Origin: Selenomonadaceae bacterium
GTDB taxonomy: Bacteria > Bacillota > Negativicutes > Selenomonadales > Selenomonadaceae
Assembly: GCA_017412925.1 (NCBI GenBank)
Contig: JAFPVP010000128.1
Span: 1-42,810, forward strand
DNA: 42,810 nt
Reading direction: 5' to 3'
Below the pieces are notes generated by a model that was given only the letters and a program-made list of their open reading frames with translations, was not told where the DNA came from and did not search any database. Position 1 is the stretch's first letter, and every line of letters starts with the position of its first letter. The translations under genes were made by a program, and so were the position numbers. Below are positions 8,124-16,650 of this stretch, piece by piece.

Positions 8124-8152
8124 TTGACATTAAGCTTGCAGGGATTTAAAAT
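8124..8152 (+). promoter_or_regulatory. Promoter of the alcohol dehydrogenase-iolJ-C-B-D operon
   Basis: Perfect TTGACA (8124-8129), 17 bp, TAAAAT (8147-8152). It points to the alcohol dehydrogenase gene with a leader of about 53 nt ending in an AAAAGGAGA site. The start is back-to-back with the iolR promoter, so one repressor could control both. TAACCAAGATT (8165-8175) in the leader resembles the B. subtilis IolR site core but not perfectly. Confidence 0.75.
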
Positions 8153-8211
8153 TCTATCATAAAGTAACCAAGATTTAATCACGAATTATATTTTAAAAGG
8201 AGAGTGCAGTT

Positions 8212-9378
8212 ATGGGTTATACCTTCATGGTGCCTGCGAAAATTATTTCCGGCGTAAATGTCATCGCGGAATTGGGCGACCACATCGCGGGCAAGGGCAC
8301 GAAAGCTCTTATCGTAACCGACCAATTCATGGTTAAATTCGGCAACGCCGCCAAAGTTGAAGACGCGCTTAAGAAAGTCAACATTCCCTACGTTATCTTC
8401 GACGGCGCAAACACCGAGCCGACCGACAAAATCGTCGAAGCCGGCTTGAAAGTTTACAAGGAAGAAAAATGCGATTTTATCATCGCGCTGGGCGGCGGCT
8501 CCCCCATGGACACCGCTAAAGCTATCGGCTTCATGACTACTGCGGGCGACCGCAAAATCAACAGCTACATGCATGAAGTTATCGATATGCCCGTTCCCTA
8601 CCTCGTTGCCATTCCGACCACTGCCGGCACCGGTTCCGAAGTCACCAAAAACACAATCATTTCCGACACCGAAAACAACGTTAAAATGCTCCTCGGCGGT
8701 CCGTCGATTATTCCGGCTTTGGCTGTCGTCGACCCGACCTTCACGATGACCGCGCCTCCTGGCGTCACTGCGGCAACTGGTATCGACGCTCTGTGCCACG
8801 CGATTGAAGCTTACACTTCCCGCAAAGCGCAGCCGCTCACAGATACCTTTGCAATTTCCGCCATTCAAAAAATCCACAAAAACCTCCCCATTTGCTACAA
8901 AGACGGCAAAAACGAACAGGCTCGCCTCGCAATGTCTATCGCCGCGCTTGAAGCCGGTATCGCGTTCAACAATGCGTCCGTCACGATCGTTCACGGCATG
9001 AGCCGCCCGATTGGCGCACTTTTCCACATTGCACACGGCGTTTCCAATGCTGTTCTTCTTCCCGCTTGCCTTGAGTTCGCTATCGAAGAAAACACCGCAC
9101 GTTTCGCGCACATCGGCAGAATCATGGGCGTTGCTGACGAAAATACTCCCGACCACGACGCCGCCGTTGCCATGGTTAAAGAAGTCGAACGTTTCTGCAA
9201 AGAAGTTGGCATTCCGCCCGTTATCGAACTGCTCAAAAAAGGCAATCACACGCAGGAAGAATTCTTCTCTTACCTCGACAAAATGGCGAGCGACGCCCTC
9301 GAAAGCGGTAGCCCGCAAAATACAATGCGCATTCCCACCAAAGAGCAAATCATTGAGATTTACAAAAAGCTCTTTTAA
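8212..9378 (+). CDS. Iron-containing (type III) alcohol dehydrogenase
   Basis: 388 aa, typical for Fe-dependent alcohol dehydrogenases (DhaT, YiaY and Bacillus methanol dehydrogenase family). NAD(P)-binding GGGSPMD at 94-100, IPTTAGTGSEVT at 134-145. Metal ligands map to Asp192 and His196 (GIDALCHAIEAY), His261 (HGMSRPIG) and His275 (FHIAHG). It is the first gene of the operon encoding IolJ, C, B and D. Because no methylmalonate-semialdehyde dehydrogenase (IolA) is present, reduction of malonic semialdehyde to 3-hydroxypropionate is a plausible role; this is inference, and the family also reduces many other short aldehydes. Confidence 0.88.
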   Translation: MGYTFMVPAKIISGVNVIAELGDHIAGKGTKALIVTDQFMVKFGNAAKVEDALKKVNIPYVIFDGANTEPTDKIVEAGLKVYKEEKCDFIIALGGGSPMDTAKAIGFMTTAGDRKINSYMHEVIDMPVPYLVAIPTTAGTGSEVTKNTIISDTENNVKMLLGGPSIIPALAVVDPTFTMTAPPGVTAATGIDALCHAIEAYTSRKAQPLTDTFAISAIQKIHKNLPICYKDGKNEQARLAMSIAALEAGIAFNNASVTIVHGMSRPIGALFHIAHGVSNAVLLPACLEFAIEENTARFAHIGRIMGVADENTPDHDAAVAMVKEVERFCKEVGIPPVIELLKKGNHTQEEFFSYLDKMASDALESGSPQNTMRIPTKEQIIEIYKKLF

Positions 9379-9386
9379 GGGATTGC

Positions 9387-9490
9387 GTTTTTATGTTTGA
9401 CCCGCTTTAAAAGCGGGGGAACAGCGTGCGCGATTGAGCTTTAAAAAATTTTCAGTCCGTCGCTGCGCTTGAAGGTGTTTTTATGTTTGA
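9387..9490 (+). repeat. 14-bp direct repeat pair spanning an intergenic gap
   Basis: GTTTTTATGTTTGA occurs at 9387-9400 and again at 9477-9490, exactly 90 bp apart. The second copy contains the start codon of the aldo/keto reductase. The first copy would start a five-codon peptide (ATG at 9393) with an AAGGGA site just before it. It may mark a small insertion or a duplicated translation start. Confidence 0.55.
9401..9417. other. Perfect 17-bp palindrome in the dehydrogenase-reductase gap
   Basis: CCCGCTTT and AAAGCGGG flank a single central base. It is not followed by a T run, so it is not a classic terminator. One of four short palindromes at the gene boundaries of this operon. Confidence 0.5.
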
Positions 9491-10595
9491 AGGTATTAAG
9501 AAATTCGGCTTCGGCTTGATGAGACTTCCAAAGCTCGCGGACGATTCGATTGACGTTGAACTTGTTAAAAAGTTGGTCGACGAATTTTTAGCGGCAGGAT
9601 TTACCTACTTTGATACGGCTTGGGCTTATCCCGGCTCCGAAGAGGCAATCCGCGCGGCTTTGGTTGAAAGGTATCCTCGCGATAAATTTCAGCTCGCGAC
9701 TAAACTTGCCGCGTGGCGCGCCAAAACTCAAGACGAAGCTTGGAAACAATTCGACGAATCTTTGGAGCGCACGGGCGCAAAGTTCTTTGACTTCTACCTG
9801 CTGCACAACATGGGCGATTATCGCACAAAGTTTTTCGACGACTTCAAAGTTTGGGATTTCGTCGCGGAGAAAAAATCTGCCGGCTTGATTAAAAATCTCG
9901 GCTTCTCTTTCCACTCCACGCCCGAAGAACTCGAAAAAATTTTGTCCGTGCACCCCGAAGTTGATTTCGTTCAGTTGCAAATTAACTGGGCTGATTGGGA
10001 CGCGCCCGCGATTAAATCCCGCGCGTGCTACGAAGTCACTCAACGCCACGGAAAAAAAGTTGTCGTCATGGAGCCCGTCAAAGGCGGAATGCTCGCCGCG
10101 CCTCCTGCACAGATTGAAAAAATTTTGCGCGACGCCGAACCGAATTCCTCGCCCGCGTCTTGGGCTTTGCGATTCGCCGCGAACCTTGACGGCGTGGCGG
10201 TCGTTTTGTCGGGCATGAATTCTTTGGAGCAAATGCGCGATAACGTTTCGACGCTGAAAAATTTCGTCAAGCTCACGCCTGCGCAGGAAAAAGTTATCGA
10301 CACGGCACGCAACGAACTTGCCAAAATTCCGCTGATTCCTTGCACGGCTTGCGATTATTGCGCGACGGTCTGCCCGCAAAAGCTCCCAATTAGCGGCTTC
10401 TTCGCAATGCTGAATCATCTGACGCTGTTCGAGAACAAAACTTTTGCAAGTCGGCGGGAAGGTTGGCTGGCTCGTGCCCGCGATAAAAATCCCGCGTCAA
10501 GTTGTTTAAAGTGCGGGCGTTGCGAAAAAGTTTGCCCGCAACACATTCCGATTAGAAAAAATCTCGTGAGATTTGTTAAAGAATTTGAAAATTAA
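9483..10595 (+). CDS. Aldo/keto reductase with C-terminal [4Fe-4S] ferredoxin domain
   Basis: 370 aa. Residues ~1-275 are an aldo/keto reductase barrel with the catalytic tetrad Asp44, Tyr49 (FDTAWAYP), Lys74 and His108 (LLHNM). Residues ~285-355 hold two cluster-binding motifs, CTACDYCATVCP (Cys287/290/293/297) and CLKCGRCEKVCP (Cys341/344/347/351), enough for two [4Fe-4S] clusters. Such fused enzymes occur in anaerobes and may couple aldehyde/ketone reduction to ferredoxin, though substrates are mostly unknown. Weak GAAGG ribosome binding site; the start lies in the second copy of a direct repeat. Its place between the alcohol dehydrogenase and iolJ suggests a redox step on an inositol-derived carbonyl. 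Confidence 0.85.
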   Translation: MFEGIKKFGFGLMRLPKLADDSIDVELVKKLVDEFLAAGFTYFDTAWAYPGSEEAIRAALVERYPRDKFQLATKLAAWRAKTQDEAWKQFDESLERTGAKFFDFYLLHNMGDYRTKFFDDFKVWDFVAEKKSAGLIKNLGFSFHSTPEELEKILSVHPEVDFVQLQINWADWDAPAIKSRACYEVTQRHGKKVVVMEPVKGGMLAAPPAQIEKILRDAEPNSSPASWALRFAANLDGVAVVLSGMNSLEQMRDNVSTLKNFVKLTPAQEKVIDTARNELAKIPLIPCTACDYCATVCPQKLPISGFFAMLNHLTLFENKTFASRREGWLARARDKNPASSCLKCGRCEKVCPQHIPIRKNLVRFVKEFEN

Positions 10596-10648
10596 AAGCG
10601 CGGCGAGAACCTTAAATCAAGAAAAATTTTCGGCGCGCACGTTGTTTG

Positions 10649-10667
10649 GTTACTTTTTAAAAGTAAC
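10649..10667. other. Perfect 19-bp palindrome before iolJ
   Basis: GTTACTTTT and AAAAGTAAC flank one central T, 18 nt before the iolJ start codon. No T run follows. It could be an RNA hairpin close to the ribosome binding site (GAAGGG) or a protein-binding site. Confidence 0.5.
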
Positions 10668-10685
10668 TTCGAGAAGGGTGATTAA

Positions 10686-11531
10686 ATGCCGCTCGTAAAA
10701 ATGACTGAACTTTTCGCGGCGCATGACGATACGTCGTTCGCTGTCGGCGCGTTCAACGTCTCCAATATGGAAATGGCGTGGGGCGCGATTCAGGCCGCCG
10801 AAGAACTTCAAACGCCGCTGATTTTGCAAATCGCCGAAGGTCGCCTGCGCTATTCGCCGCTCGATTTACTTGGTCCGGTGATGCTCGCCGCCGCTAAACG
10901 TTGCAAAGTTCCTGTGGCTGTCCACCTCGACCACGGCGGGACTTTGGAGACGATTAAACTTGCCCTAAGTTTGGGATTTACTTCCGTTATGTTTGACGGC
11001 TCAAAATATCCGCTGGAAGAAAATATCCGCCGCACGAAAGAAGTCGTCGAATTGGCTCACGCTCAAGGCGCGGCTGTCGAAGCGGAAATCGGGCGCGTTG
11101 GCGGCGCGGAAGGCGATTATAAATCCGTAGACGTTCTTGTCACCAGTGTCGACGAGGCTAAAAAATTCGCGGAAGAAACCGGCGTTGACGCGCTGGCAGT
11201 CGCTATCGGCACGGCGCACGGAAATTACACCGTTCAACCCAAACTCCGCATTGACCGCCTTAAAGAAATTTTCGACGCGATTAAAACTCCGCTCGTCCTG
11301 CACGGCGGCACCGGCTTAACCGAAGACGATTTTAAAAATTGCATCGCCAACGGCATTAAGAAAATCAATATCGCAACGGCAAGCTACGACAATTCGGCGC
11401 GGAAAATTCGCGAAGTCTGCGCGGCTAATCCAAACGCCAAATTCTTCGACTTCAGCGACGCCATTGTCTGCGGCACCTGCGAAAATGTTAAACGCCATAT
11501 GAAAATCTTTAATCCCGAAAGGCAAGCGTGA
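10686..11531 (+). CDS. iolJ: IolJ-like class II aldolase (2-deoxy-5-keto-gluconate-6-phosphate aldolase)
   Basis: 281 aa class II (zinc) fructose-bisphosphate-type aldolase. The proposed catalytic Asp82 and Zn ligand His83 lie in HLDHGG; further Zn ligands are His178 (GTAHGNY) and His206 (LHGGTG). EAEIGRVGG (132-140) is the family's phosphate/loop region. It aligns by eye with B. subtilis IolJ, which cleaves 2-deoxy-5-keto-gluconate 6-phosphate to DHAP and malonic semialdehyde. The start (ATG) follows GAAGGGTG. Membership of the IolJ rather than the fructose- or tagatose-bisphosphate group rests mainly on the neighbouring iolC, iolB and iolD. A 15-bp palindrome (11523-11537) has the stop codon as its centre. 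Confidence 0.8.
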   Translation: MPLVKMTELFAAHDDTSFAVGAFNVSNMEMAWGAIQAAEELQTPLILQIAEGRLRYSPLDLLGPVMLAAAKRCKVPVAVHLDHGGTLETIKLALSLGFTSVMFDGSKYPLEENIRRTKEVVELAHAQGAAVEAEIGRVGGAEGDYKSVDVLVTSVDEAKKFAEETGVDALAVAIGTAHGNYTVQPKLRIDRLKEIFDAIKTPLVLHGGTGLTEDDFKNCIANGIKKINIATASYDNSARKIREVCAANPNAKFFDFSDAIVCGTCENVKRHMKIFNPERQA

Positions 11532-11637
11532 CGCTTGACCCAGCGGACGCGCCATAGCTCAAAAATCTTCAACGCTATCGCCGCGTTCGTGCGTAACAAA
11601 CTTGGAAAATTTTAATTCCGAAAGGAGATAATTTATA

Positions 11638-12696
11638 ATGACAACTCTTCAAGAAGCTGTAAAGGCTTTCCCGCAAACAGAGGTTTGGAATGATTCCTGC
11701 TCTTGCAAAGAATTGAAGTACGCTATGGAACAGTGCGAGGCGTCCGGCGCGACGACTAACCCCGCTATCGTCTTCAACGTCCTCAAAAAAGAACTCCCCG
11801 ATTGGGAAGACACCATTAAAAAAATCATCGCCGACAACCCCACCTTCACCGAAGACGACGTTGCGTGGAAAACTATCGAAGCTCTCGGCTTGAAGGCTGC
11901 CAAAATGCTTGAGCCCATGCACGAACAGAATCACGGTCAGCGCGGCAAAATTTCCTTCCAGGCGAACGCGAAATTCTATCAGAATCCCGAAAAGCTCGTT
12001 GAGCACGCTGTCCAACTCGCAAGCCTCGCTCCCAATATTCAGATTAAAGCTCCCGCCAGCAAAGCCGGTATCGAAGCTTTCGAGGAAATGACTTATCAGG
12101 GCGTCTCCATTAACGCGACTGTTTCCTTCACGGTTCCGCAGGCTCTCGCGGTTGCTGAGGCTGTCGAACGCGGCTTGAAACGTCGCGAGGCTGAAGGCAA
12201 AGATACTTCTTGGATGCACCCCGTCTGCACGATTATGGGCGGTCGCACCGACGATTATCTCAAAGCTTACCTCAAGGGCAAAGATTATATCGTTCACCCC
12301 GAAGCTCTCGAATGGGCGGGCGTCGCTGTCTTCAAGAATGCGTACAAGATTTACAAAGAACGCGGCTATCGCACCAAACTTTTGTTCGCGGCTTATCGTA
12401 ACCTGCACCACTTTGAACAATTCATCGGCGGCGACGTCGTCCTCACCATTACCAGCGACTTCCAGAAGAAATACAACGGCACCAAAGTCGAAATCAAAAA
12501 CAACATGGATACTCCCGTCCCGCAGCAGTGGCTCGACGAACTCTTGACGATTGACGAATTCCGCCGCGCTTATGAACCCGACGGCATGAAGCCCGAAGAA
12601 TTCCAGCATTACGGCGCGTTCCTGCGCACGATTAATCAGTTCCTCGGCAGCTACGCCGGACTCGTCGAACTCGTCCGCAAATATATGATCGTCTGA
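11638..12696 (+). CDS. Transaldolase-family protein with Gln at the acid/base position
   Basis: 352 aa. The class I aldolase barrel is clear: SGATTNPAIV (Asn41), Schiff-base Lys137 in NIQIKAPASKAGI, and GVSINATVSF (Asn159, Thr161), matching E. coli TalB Asn35, Lys132, Asn154 and Thr156. Where TalB has catalytic Glu96 (STEVDAR), this protein reads SFQANAK with Gln108. Fructose-6-phosphate aldolases also carry Gln here, so the enzyme may act as an aldolase rather than a transaldolase (inference). Strong AAAGGAGA site. It lies between iolJ and iolC in the same operon; no standard iol step needs it. Confidence 0.8.
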   Translation: MTTLQEAVKAFPQTEVWNDSCSCKELKYAMEQCEASGATTNPAIVFNVLKKELPDWEDTIKKIIADNPTFTEDDVAWKTIEALGLKAAKMLEPMHEQNHGQRGKISFQANAKFYQNPEKLVEHAVQLASLAPNIQIKAPASKAGIEAFEEMTYQGVSINATVSFTVPQALAVAEAVERGLKRREAEGKDTSWMHPVCTIMGGRTDDYLKAYLKGKDYIVHPEALEWAGVAVFKNAYKIYKERGYRTKLLFAAYRNLHHFEQFIGGDVVLTITSDFQKKYNGTKVEIKNNMDTPVPQQWLDELLTIDEFRRAYEPDGMKPEEFQHYGAFLRTINQFLGSYAGLVELVRKYMIV

Positions 12697-12707
12697 TTTG
12701 GTTACGG

Positions 12708-12730
12708 GGAAGGGAAAATTTTTCCCTTCC
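12708..12730 (+). other. Strong hairpin between transaldolase gene and iolC
   Basis: GGAAGGGAAAA and TTTTCCCTTCC form an 11-bp stem around one T; in RNA a 7-bp GC-rich stem with an A/U loop is more likely. Only TTT follows, so partial termination or mRNA stabilisation are both possible. Confidence 0.5.
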
Positions 12731-12759
12731 TTTGTTCCCGCTAAAGGAGAGATTTTTCC

Positions 12760-13794
12760 ATGGCTCTCATCGATTTTGACCAGAAGCGCGACCGCGACGT
12801 TGTAATTATCGGACGCGCAACTTTGGACTTCAACCCGAACGAAATTCATCGCACGCTCGACAAAGTCAAAACTTTTTCCATGTACCTCGGCGGCTCGCCT
12901 GGCAATATCGCCGTCGGTCTGAATCAGCTTGGCAAAAAGGTTGGCTTTATCGGTTGCGTCTCCAATGACCAGTTCGGGGATTTTATTATCAACTTCTTTA
13001 AAGACCGCGGCATTGACACGACGCAGATGACCCGCGCTAAACACGGCGAACGTATGGGCTTGACTTTCACGGAGATTAAAAGCGAAACCGAAAGTTCAAT
13101 CCTGATGTATCGCGACAAAGTTGCCGATTTGCAAATCGCGCCCGAAGACGTCAGCGAAAATTATATCGCCGCGTCCAAATCGTTAATCGTTTCGGGTTTG
13201 GCATTGGCGGCGGCTCCCAGTCGCGAAGCTTGCTTGACGGCGGCTCAACATGCCCGCATGCACGGCACCAAAATTATTTTCGACATCGACTATCGCCCGT
13301 ATACTTGGCGTTCCAAAGAAGAAATCGCAATTTATTATTCACTCATGGCAAGATTGAGCGACGTGATTATCGGCTCGCGCGACGAAGTTAATTTTGCTGA
13401 ACTCCTGCCCGAAGACGCCGAAAATCCGCCCGACCATGAAATCGCCGAAAAATATTTGTCGTTCGGAAATAAAATCGTCGTCATTAAACACGGCAAGCGC
13501 GGCTCCGTTGCTTACACTGCCGACCGTCACGCTTACAAAGTCGAATCGTATCACGTCAAACTTTTAAAATCTTTCGGCGGCGGCGACGCTTACGCCAGCG
13601 CGTTCGTTCACGGTTTGCTTGAAGGTTTGGAAGTTCCCGAAGCTCTGCGCCACGCAACCGCACATGCAGCTATGGTCGTGGCAAGTCACAGCTGCTCCGA
13701 AGCTATGCAGACCATTGACCAAATCGAAGCCTTCATCAAGGAACACGAGCAAGAAGAAGTTATCACGGAAATTAATTGGAAAGATAAAATTTGA
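12760..13794 (+). CDS. iolC: IolC, 5-dehydro-2-deoxygluconokinase
   Basis: 344 aa PfkB-family sugar kinase; phosphorylates 5-dehydro-2-deoxy-D-gluconate, giving the IolJ substrate and the presumed IolR inducer. Signature regions: YLGGSPGNIAVGLNQLG (42-58), SSILMYRDKVADL, DIDYRPYTW, and the ATP/catalytic motif FGGGDAYASAF with base Asp276 (GGGD rather than the common GAGD). The match to B. subtilis IolC is strong over the whole length, with ~20 extra residues, mostly C-terminal. ATG preceded by AAAGGAGAG. iolB follows after 12 nt. Confidence 0.92.
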   Translation: MALIDFDQKRDRDVVIIGRATLDFNPNEIHRTLDKVKTFSMYLGGSPGNIAVGLNQLGKKVGFIGCVSNDQFGDFIINFFKDRGIDTTQMTRAKHGERMGLTFTEIKSETESSILMYRDKVADLQIAPEDVSENYIAASKSLIVSGLALAAAPSREACLTAAQHARMHGTKIIFDIDYRPYTWRSKEEIAIYYSLMARLSDVIIGSRDEVNFAELLPEDAENPPDHEIAEKYLSFGNKIVVIKHGKRGSVAYTADRHAYKVESYHVKLLKSFGGGDAYASAFVHGLLEGLEVPEALRHATAHAAMVVASHSCSEAMQTIDQIEAFIKEHEQEEVITEINWKDKI

Positions 13795-13806
13795 GGAGGA
13801 TTCTAA

Positions 13807-14607
13807 ATGAAATTTGGAAGACTCGGAACTGAGCTTAAGCACGGCTACAACGCAATGACTACTCGCGAAAGTGATATGCTGATGGACATCGGCTATCAAG
13901 TCATGGACGCGAACGAAATTATCGAACTCGAAGACCCGTTCCAAGAGAGCGCGATTGTTATCTTGACGGGCGAAGTTGAAATCCGCTGGGACGACAAAAA
14001 AGAAATTATGCGCCGCGAATCCCTCGTTGACGAAAATCCTTTCTGCCTGCAAGTTCCCCGCGCTAAAAAAGTTTGGATTAAAGCTAAAATCGATAGCGAA
14101 CTTTTAATCCAAAAAACTATGAACGACCGCGACTTTGCGCCCGTGTTCTATCGTCCGGAAGATGTTCAATGCGATATTTTCGGTCAAGGACTTTGGAACG
14201 CAACGGCAGAGCGCACCGTCCGCACGATTTTTGATTACGGCAATGCTCCGTTCTCGAATCAAGTCAACGGCGAAGTTATCAACAGCCCCGGTCGTTGGTC
14301 TGGCTACATTCCGCACAATCACCCGCAGCCCGAAGTTTACACTTACAAATTCGACAAGCCGCAAGGTTTCGGCGCGGCATTTATCGGCGACAACGCTTTT
14401 AAAATTACGCACAACAGCTGGTCGGAAATTTCCGGCGGACTTATGCACCCGCAAGTTACGGCTCCTGGCTATGCAATGTGGTATTCGTGGATGATTCGTC
14501 ATCTGCCCGACGAGCAGGGCGGTCCTTGGAAGAAGACGCGCACAGATTTACCTGAACATACTTGGCTCCTCGACCCCAACGCCAAAATTTGGCAACCGCA
14601 CAGATAA
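13807..14607 (+). CDS. iolB: IolB, 5-deoxy-glucuronate isomerase
   Basis: 266 aa bicupin enzyme, close to the normal ~270 aa; converts 5-deoxy-D-glucuronate to 5-dehydro-2-deoxy-D-gluconate. The family signature [15 protein letters not shown] supplies the metal ligands (His170, His172, Glu176), followed by the second conserved patch [17 protein letters not shown]. Ribosome binding site GAGGA is 7 nt before the ATG. Tightly packed between iolC and iolD (12 and 16 nt gaps). Confidence 0.92.
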   Translation: MKFGRLGTELKHGYNAMTTRESDMLMDIGYQVMDANEIIELEDPFQESAIVILTGEVEIRWDDKKEIMRRESLVDENPFCLQVPRAKKVWIKAKIDSELLIQKTMNDRDFAPVFYRPEDVQCDIFGQGLWNATAERTVRTIFDYGNAPFSNQVNGEVINSPGRWSGYIPHNHPQPEVYTYKFDKPQGFGAAFIGDNAFKITHNSWSEISGGLMHPQVTAPGYAMWYSWMIRHLPDEQGGPWKKTRTDLPEHTWLLDPNAKIWQPHR

Positions 14608-14623
14608 GGGAGGATTCAACCTA

Positions 14624-16570
14624 ATGGCAAAAACAATTAGACTTACGGTAGCGCAAGCTCTCGTTAAGTTCCTCAACAATCAGTACATTGAATTCGACGG
14701 CAAAGAAAATAAAATGTTTGAAGGTATCTTCGGCATTTTCGGGCATGGCAACGTTGTCGGCATGGGTCAAGCTTTGGAAGAAGACGCCGGCGATTTAATT
14801 ATGCGCATGGGTCGCAACGAACAGGGCATGGCTCATGCGGCTATGGGTTTCGCTAAACAAAAACGCCGTAAGCAAATGTACGCTTGCACGTCGTCTGTTG
14901 GTCCTGGCGCAATGAACATGGTAACCGCCGCCGCGACCGCTACTGCAAACTGCATTCCTGTTTTATTCCTGCCCGGCGACACCTACGCTGACCGCCAGCC
15001 CGACCCCGTTCTTCAGCAAATGGAACAGCCCACGAATTTGGCTATCACCGCTAACGACGCCTTCAAAGCTGTTTGCAAATATTGGGACAGAGTGACACGC
15101 CCCGAAATTTTGATGACGGCTTGCATAAATGCAATGAGAGTTTTGGCTGACCCCGCTGACACTGGCGCAGTTTGCATTGCTCTGCCGCAAGACGTTGAGG
15201 GCGAAGCTTACGATTATCCCGAATATTTCTTCCAAAAGAGAGTTCATCACATCGACCGTCAAGCTCCTGCGGCTCGTGCGATTAAAGCGGCTGTCGAACT
15301 TCTCAAGACTAAGAAAAAACCGCTCCTTATTTTCGGCGGCGGCGTGAAATATTCCGAGGCTGAAGAATCTTTCCGCAAATTCGCGGAGAAATTTAATATT
15401 CCGTTCGGCGAAACGCAAGCGGGCAAAGGCACGATTCTTTGGAATCACCCGTTGAATTTGGGCGGCGTCGGCGAAACGGGCGGCTGCGGTGCTAATGACA
15501 TTGCGGCGGTCGCGGACGTGGTTATCGGCGTCGGCACTCGCTACACTGACTTCACGACTTCCTCCAAATGGATTTTCCACAATCCCGAAGTTCAATTCAT
15601 CAACATCAACGTTTCCAAATTCCACGCTTACAAACTCGACGGTCTGCAAATCGTCGCGGACGCCCAAGCTGGTATCGACGCACTCAGCGCGGAACTCGAA
15701 AAAACCGATTGGAAAGTTTCTGACGAGTACAAAGCCGAAGTCAAAGCTTCCAAAGAAAAATACGACAAAGAAGTTGACCGCGTTTATCACGTCGAATATA
15801 CGGGCAAAGATTTCGTTCCCGAAGTTGTCGACGGTCTCGATTTCGCGAAAGTCAGCGAAGAATTTATCAAACTTACCGGCTCCTGCTTGCCGCAATGCCG
15901 CGCGCTCGGTATCGTCAACGAAACTATCGACGAGAACGCTATCATGGTTGCGGCTTCCGGCTCAATTCCTGGCGACGTTCAGCGCGTGTGGCGTGCAAAA
16001 TCCGTCGGCGGCTATCATGTCGAATACGGCTTCAGCTGCATGGGCTACGAAGTCAACGCGGCTTTGGGCGTCAAGCTCGCTGAGCCTGACCGCGAAGTTT
16101 ATGCTATGGTCGGCGACGCGGCTTATATGATGCTCCATTCCGAATTGCCGCAATCAATCGCAGAAGGCGTCAAGATTAATGTTATCCTCTTCGACAACAT
16201 GACCAACGGCTGCATTAACAATTTGGAAATCGGGCACGGGCAAGAAAGCTACGGCACCGAATTCCGCTTCCGCACTCCGACTGGCTTGAACGGCGGCTTC
16301 GTTCCGATTGATTTCGCAATGAACGCTCGCTCTTATGGTTGCGTCGCGTACACCGTTAAAACCGCTGAAGAACTCGTTGCGGCTATCGAAGACTCCAAGA
16401 AGCAAAAAGTTTCCACGCTGATTGACGTTAAAGTTTTGCCCAAGACGATGGTGCACGGCTACGGCGATTGGTGGCGCGTCGGTGTCGCTCAAGTTTCCAA
16501 GTCCGAAAAGATTCACAAGATTTATACCGAGCTTATGGCTCCGAATCTCGCGGCGGCCAGAAAATATTGA
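14624..16570 (+). CDS. iolD: IolD, THcHDO (trihydroxycyclohexane-dione) hydrolase
   Basis: 648 aa thiamine-diphosphate enzyme; hydrolyses 3D-(3,5/4)-trihydroxycyclohexane-1,2-dione, opening the ring to 5-deoxyglucuronate. The N-terminal PYR domain carries the conserved Glu66 ([14 protein letters not shown]). The central domain includes [13 protein letters not shown]. The C-terminal PP domain has the ThDP/Mg motif [17 protein letters not shown] to [12 protein letters not shown]. Length matches known IolD (~640 aa). Ribosome binding site GGGAGG. Last gene of the iolJ-C-B-D string; a long hairpin follows 6 nt after the stop. Confidence 0.93.
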   Translation: MAKTIRLTVAQALVKFLNNQYIEFDGKENKMFEGIFGIFGHGNVVGMGQALEEDAGDLIMRMGRNEQGMAHAAMGFAKQKRRKQMYACTSSVGPGAMNMVTAAATATANCIPVLFLPGDTYADRQPDPVLQQMEQPTNLAITANDAFKAVCKYWDRVTRPEILMTACINAMRVLADPADTGAVCIALPQDVEGEAYDYPEYFFQKRVHHIDRQAPAARAIKAAVELLKTKKKPLLIFGGGVKYSEAEESFRKFAEKFNIPFGETQAGKGTILWNHPLNLGGVGETGGCGANDIAAVADVVIGVGTRYTDFTTSSKWIFHNPEVQFININVSKFHAYKLDGLQIVADAQAGIDALSAELEKTDWKVSDEYKAEVKASKEKYDKEVDRVYHVEYTGKDFVPEVVDGLDFAKVSEEFIKLTGSCLPQCRALGIVNETIDENAIMVAASGSIPGDVQRVWRAKSVGGYHVEYGFSCMGYEVNAALGVKLAEPDREVYAMVGDAAYMMLHSELPQSIAEGVKINVILFDNMTNGCINNLEIGHGQESYGTEFRFRTPTGLNGGFVPIDFAMNARSYGCVAYTVKTAEELVAAIEDSKKQKVSTLIDVKVLPKTMVHGYGDWWRVGVAQVSKSEKIHKIYTELMAPNLAAARKY

Positions 16571-16575
16571 TTATA

Positions 16576-16648
16576 AGTGACTAGTGATTGGTGGTTAGTG
16601 GTTAGAAAAAAAATTTCTAATCACTAATCACTTTAAACTAAGCACTAA
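16576..16648 (+). repeat. 73-bp imperfect palindrome with GTGATTAG-type repeats
   Basis: The inner arms 16591-16608 and 16614-16631 pair over 18 bp in RNA (two G-U pairs) around an AAAAA loop. The outer arms (16576-16584 and 16640-16648) pair less well. The arms are built of the repeating unit GTGATTAG/GTGGTTAG. No T run follows, so it may stabilise the upstream mRNA end or be a dispersed repeat rather than a terminator. Confidence 0.65.
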
Positions 16649-16650
16649 GA

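Noticed and set aside
8179..9348. 389-codon minus-strand open frame opposite the alcohol dehydrogenase
   Set aside because: Low-complexity, Phe/Val/Asn-rich translation typical of antisense of biased codons; the plus-strand gene has all metal ligands.
11638..12696. Reading the transaldolase, alcohol dehydrogenase and isomerase as a sulfoquinovose (sulfo-transaldolase) pathway
   Set aside because: IolB, IolC, IolD, IolE and IolR-type proteins are specific to inositol and explain the operon; no sulfonate exporter or sulfoquinovosidase is present.
11575..13044. 489-codon minus-strand open frame opposite the transaldolase and iolC genes
   Set aside because: Spans two clear plus-strand genes and their spacer, with no family resemblance.
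16576..16648. GTGATTAG-type units as a CRISPR array
   Set aside because: The units form two palindromic arms with no spacers of regular length, and no cas gene is present.
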